A stretch of DNA of 6,177 bases, taken from assembly GCA_007128865.1 (NCBI GenBank), contig SKWP01000394.1, forward strand, positions 1 through 6,177, in the 5' to 3' direction. Origin of the DNA: Paracoccaceae bacterium. GTDB taxonomy: Bacteria; Pseudomonadota; Alphaproteobacteria; Rhodobacterales; Rhodobacteraceae. The notes beneath the pieces were generated by a model. The model did no database searches, had not been told where the DNA came from, and saw only the letters and a list, made by a program, of their open reading frames with translations. Made by a program: the position numbers and the translations under genes. Below, piece by piece: positions 4,783 through 6,177 of the stretch; within the stretch, counting starts at the first letter, position 1, and the number at the start of each line of letters is the position of its first letter.

Positions 4783-6177
4783 ACGCCGAGCTGAGCCGTT
4801 TTCGCGATATCGTGCTGCGGCGGCTGCCGCTGATTGCGGCAATCACCGGGGTGTTCGCACTGATCGGCACGGCCTTGGCCATGGTGATGCCGCCTGTCTA
4901 CCGGGCCGAGGCGCTGCTGGTGATGGAATCGCCGCAGATCCCCGGCGAACTGGCGGCCTCGACCGTCAATGCCGCCGCCACCGAACAGCTGCAGATCATC
5001 GAACAGCGGATGATGACCCGCGCCAACCTGCTGGACATGGCGCATCGCCATCGCCTGTATGACGGGCGCACCCGCGACCCTGGCCAGATCGTTGCCGACA
5101 TGCGCGACCGGACCGGGGTGCGCATCAGCGCCGGCGGCGGGCAGGCCACGACGGTCCGGCTGCATTTCGATGCATCCGACCCCGCGACCGCATCCGAGGT
5201 CACCAACGCCTTCGTCACCTTCATGCTCGAGGAAAACGTCTCGCTTCGCACCGGCATTGCGGCGCAGACGGTCGATTTCTTCCGCATCGAGATGGAACGG
5301 CTGAGCACCGAACTGGAACGCCGCAGCGCCCTGATCACCGAATTCAAGCTTTCCCATCGCGATGCGCTGCCCGAAAACCAGCCATTCCTGCGCGAACGGC
5401 AGGTGGCGCTGGAATCGCGGCTGGCCGAAATCGCCCGGCAGCGCGCCGCCCTGGAGGCCGACCGCGACAGCCATGTCGCAAGCTTCGAACGCACCGGCCG
5501 GGTCGAGGTGGTGGTCGAGGACCGCTATGCCCCCTTCCTGCGCCGGCTGGCGGCGCTGCAGGACGAACTCGACACCGCCATTGCCGCCGACGGCGAGCAG
5601 AGCAGCCGCGTGGTCGGCTTGCGCGGCCGGATCGCCGCTGTGGAACGGTCGATCAACGCCCAGCTTGCGGGCGAGGGGTTTTCGGGTGCGGGCGGCGCGC
5701 GGGCCGTCCATGAACGCCAGCTTGCCTCGATCGCCGACCGTCTGGCCGACATGGAAGCCGAGGCCGGGCTTGCCCGCGCCGAACTGGCCGAGGTCAACGA
5801 CCGGCTGCAGGAAACCATGCGCAATGCCATCACGCTCGACACGCTGGAACGCGACCATCAGACAGCGCGCGAACAATACGCCCAGGCAATGACCCGGGCG
5901 GCCACCGCCCAGACCGGTGATCTGATCGAAGCGCTTTCTCGCGGGCAGCGCATTACCGTCATCGAACAGGCCGTGCCGCCTCTGCGCCCGCACAAGCCCA
6001 ACCGTCGGCTCATCGTGGCCGGTGGCGCCGCCCTTGGGCTGGCCCTTTCCCTGGCGCTTGTGGCCCTGCTGGAACGGTTTGACCGAACCGTAAGGCGGCC
6101 GGTCGACCTTTCGAACCGCCTCGGCATTGTCGCCATAGCAACGATTCCGTACCTTGCGACACCGGGAGAAACCGGCC
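4779..6177 (+). CDS. Wzz-type polysaccharide chain-length determinant (co-polymerase), 3' end outside window
   Basis: The frame is open for 466 codons to the right edge and has no stop in the window. It shows the classic Wzz layout. A short cytoplasmic N-terminus precedes a first membrane helix (16-37), then PPVYRAEALLVMESP (38-52), the Wzz motif after helix 1. A large periplasmic part of about 360 residues is rich in charged heptad-like sequence (about 165-235 and 255-370), expected to form long coiled coils. The PP-x-RPHKPN motif (400-408) leads to the second membrane helix (411-431) and the cytoplasmic segment ERFDRTVRRPVDL. The remaining visible tail (LGIVAIATIPYL) is usual just past helix 2. 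Proteins of this family set polymer length and link synthesis to export at the inner membrane. No Walker motif of a fused tyrosine kinase is reached; a fusion or a separate kinase downstream remains possible. Confidence 0.92.
   Translation, partial: MNAELSRFRDIVLRRLPLIAAITGVFALIGTALAMVMPPVYRAEALLVMESPQIPGELAASTVNAAATEQLQIIEQRMMTRANLLDMAHRHRLYDGRTRDPGQIVADMRDRTGVRISAGGGQATTVRLHFDASDPATASEVTNAFVTFMLEENVSLRTGIAAQTVDFFRIEMERLSTELERRSALITEFKLSHRDALPENQPFLRERQVALESRLAEIARQRAALEADRDSHVASFERTGRVEVVVEDRYAPFLRRLAALQDELDTAIAADGEQSSRVVGLRGRIAAVERSINAQLAGEGFSGAGGARAVHERQLASIADRLADMEAEAGLARAELAEVNDRLQETMRNAITLDTLERDHQTAREQYAQAMTRAATAQTGDLIEALSRGQRITVIEQAVPPLRPHKPNRRLIVAGGAALGLALSLALVALLERFDRTVRRPVDLSNRLGIVAIATIPYLATPGETG

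Noticed and set aside
3487..4842. A 451-codon open frame on the minus strand over the ATPase
   Set aside because: It is antisense to a clear Walker A/B ATPase, and its composition and lack of motifs fit a shadow frame.
4650..5993. A 447-codon open frame on the minus strand over the Wzz gene
   Set aside because: The plus frame has two membrane helices and the Wzz motifs; this frame is its antisense shadow.

Overview
This window looks like part of an exopolysaccharide (EPS) biosynthesis and export locus from a GC-rich alphaproteobacterium. The high GC content, the G/C-ending codons and a perfect TTAA-N7-TTAA CtrA-type box in the central intergenic region all point that way. A Rhodobacterales-like source is my best guess, but it is inferred from style, not from a species-specific marker.

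Layout. The left 2.36 kb is one gene on the minus strand that runs off the left edge: a long tetratricopeptide-repeat (TPR) lipoprotein of the kind found in exosortase/PEP-CTERM-associated EPS clusters (PrsT-like). A 269-bp spacer with a strong inverted repeat and a smaller dyad separates it from a second minus-strand gene, a compact polyprenyl-phosphate sugar-1-phosphate transferase (2632..3333). A gene-poor divergent region of about 560 bp follows (3334..3897). It holds the CtrA-like box, two overlapping dyads, a leader-type stem with a direct repeat, and a strong ribosome-binding site with no obvious standard gene behind it. To the right, on the plus strand, lie an ExeA/XrtA-associated-type AAA ATPase (3898..4782) and, overlapping it by 4 bp, a Wzz-type chain-length determinant (from 4779), which runs off the right edge.

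How the genes fit together. The transferase would load the first sugar phosphate onto the lipid carrier. The Wzz-like protein would control polymer length and export at the inner membrane. The ATPase and the TPR lipoprotein are accessory parts that recur with Wzz proteins in exosortase-linked EPS loci. No exosortase, outer-membrane export porin, flippase or polymerase lies inside the window, so the exosortase link is a prediction about the flanks. The divergent arrangement around a CtrA-like site suggests shared, possibly cell-cycle- or motility-linked control. I see no RNA genes, mobile elements or CRISPR arrays.
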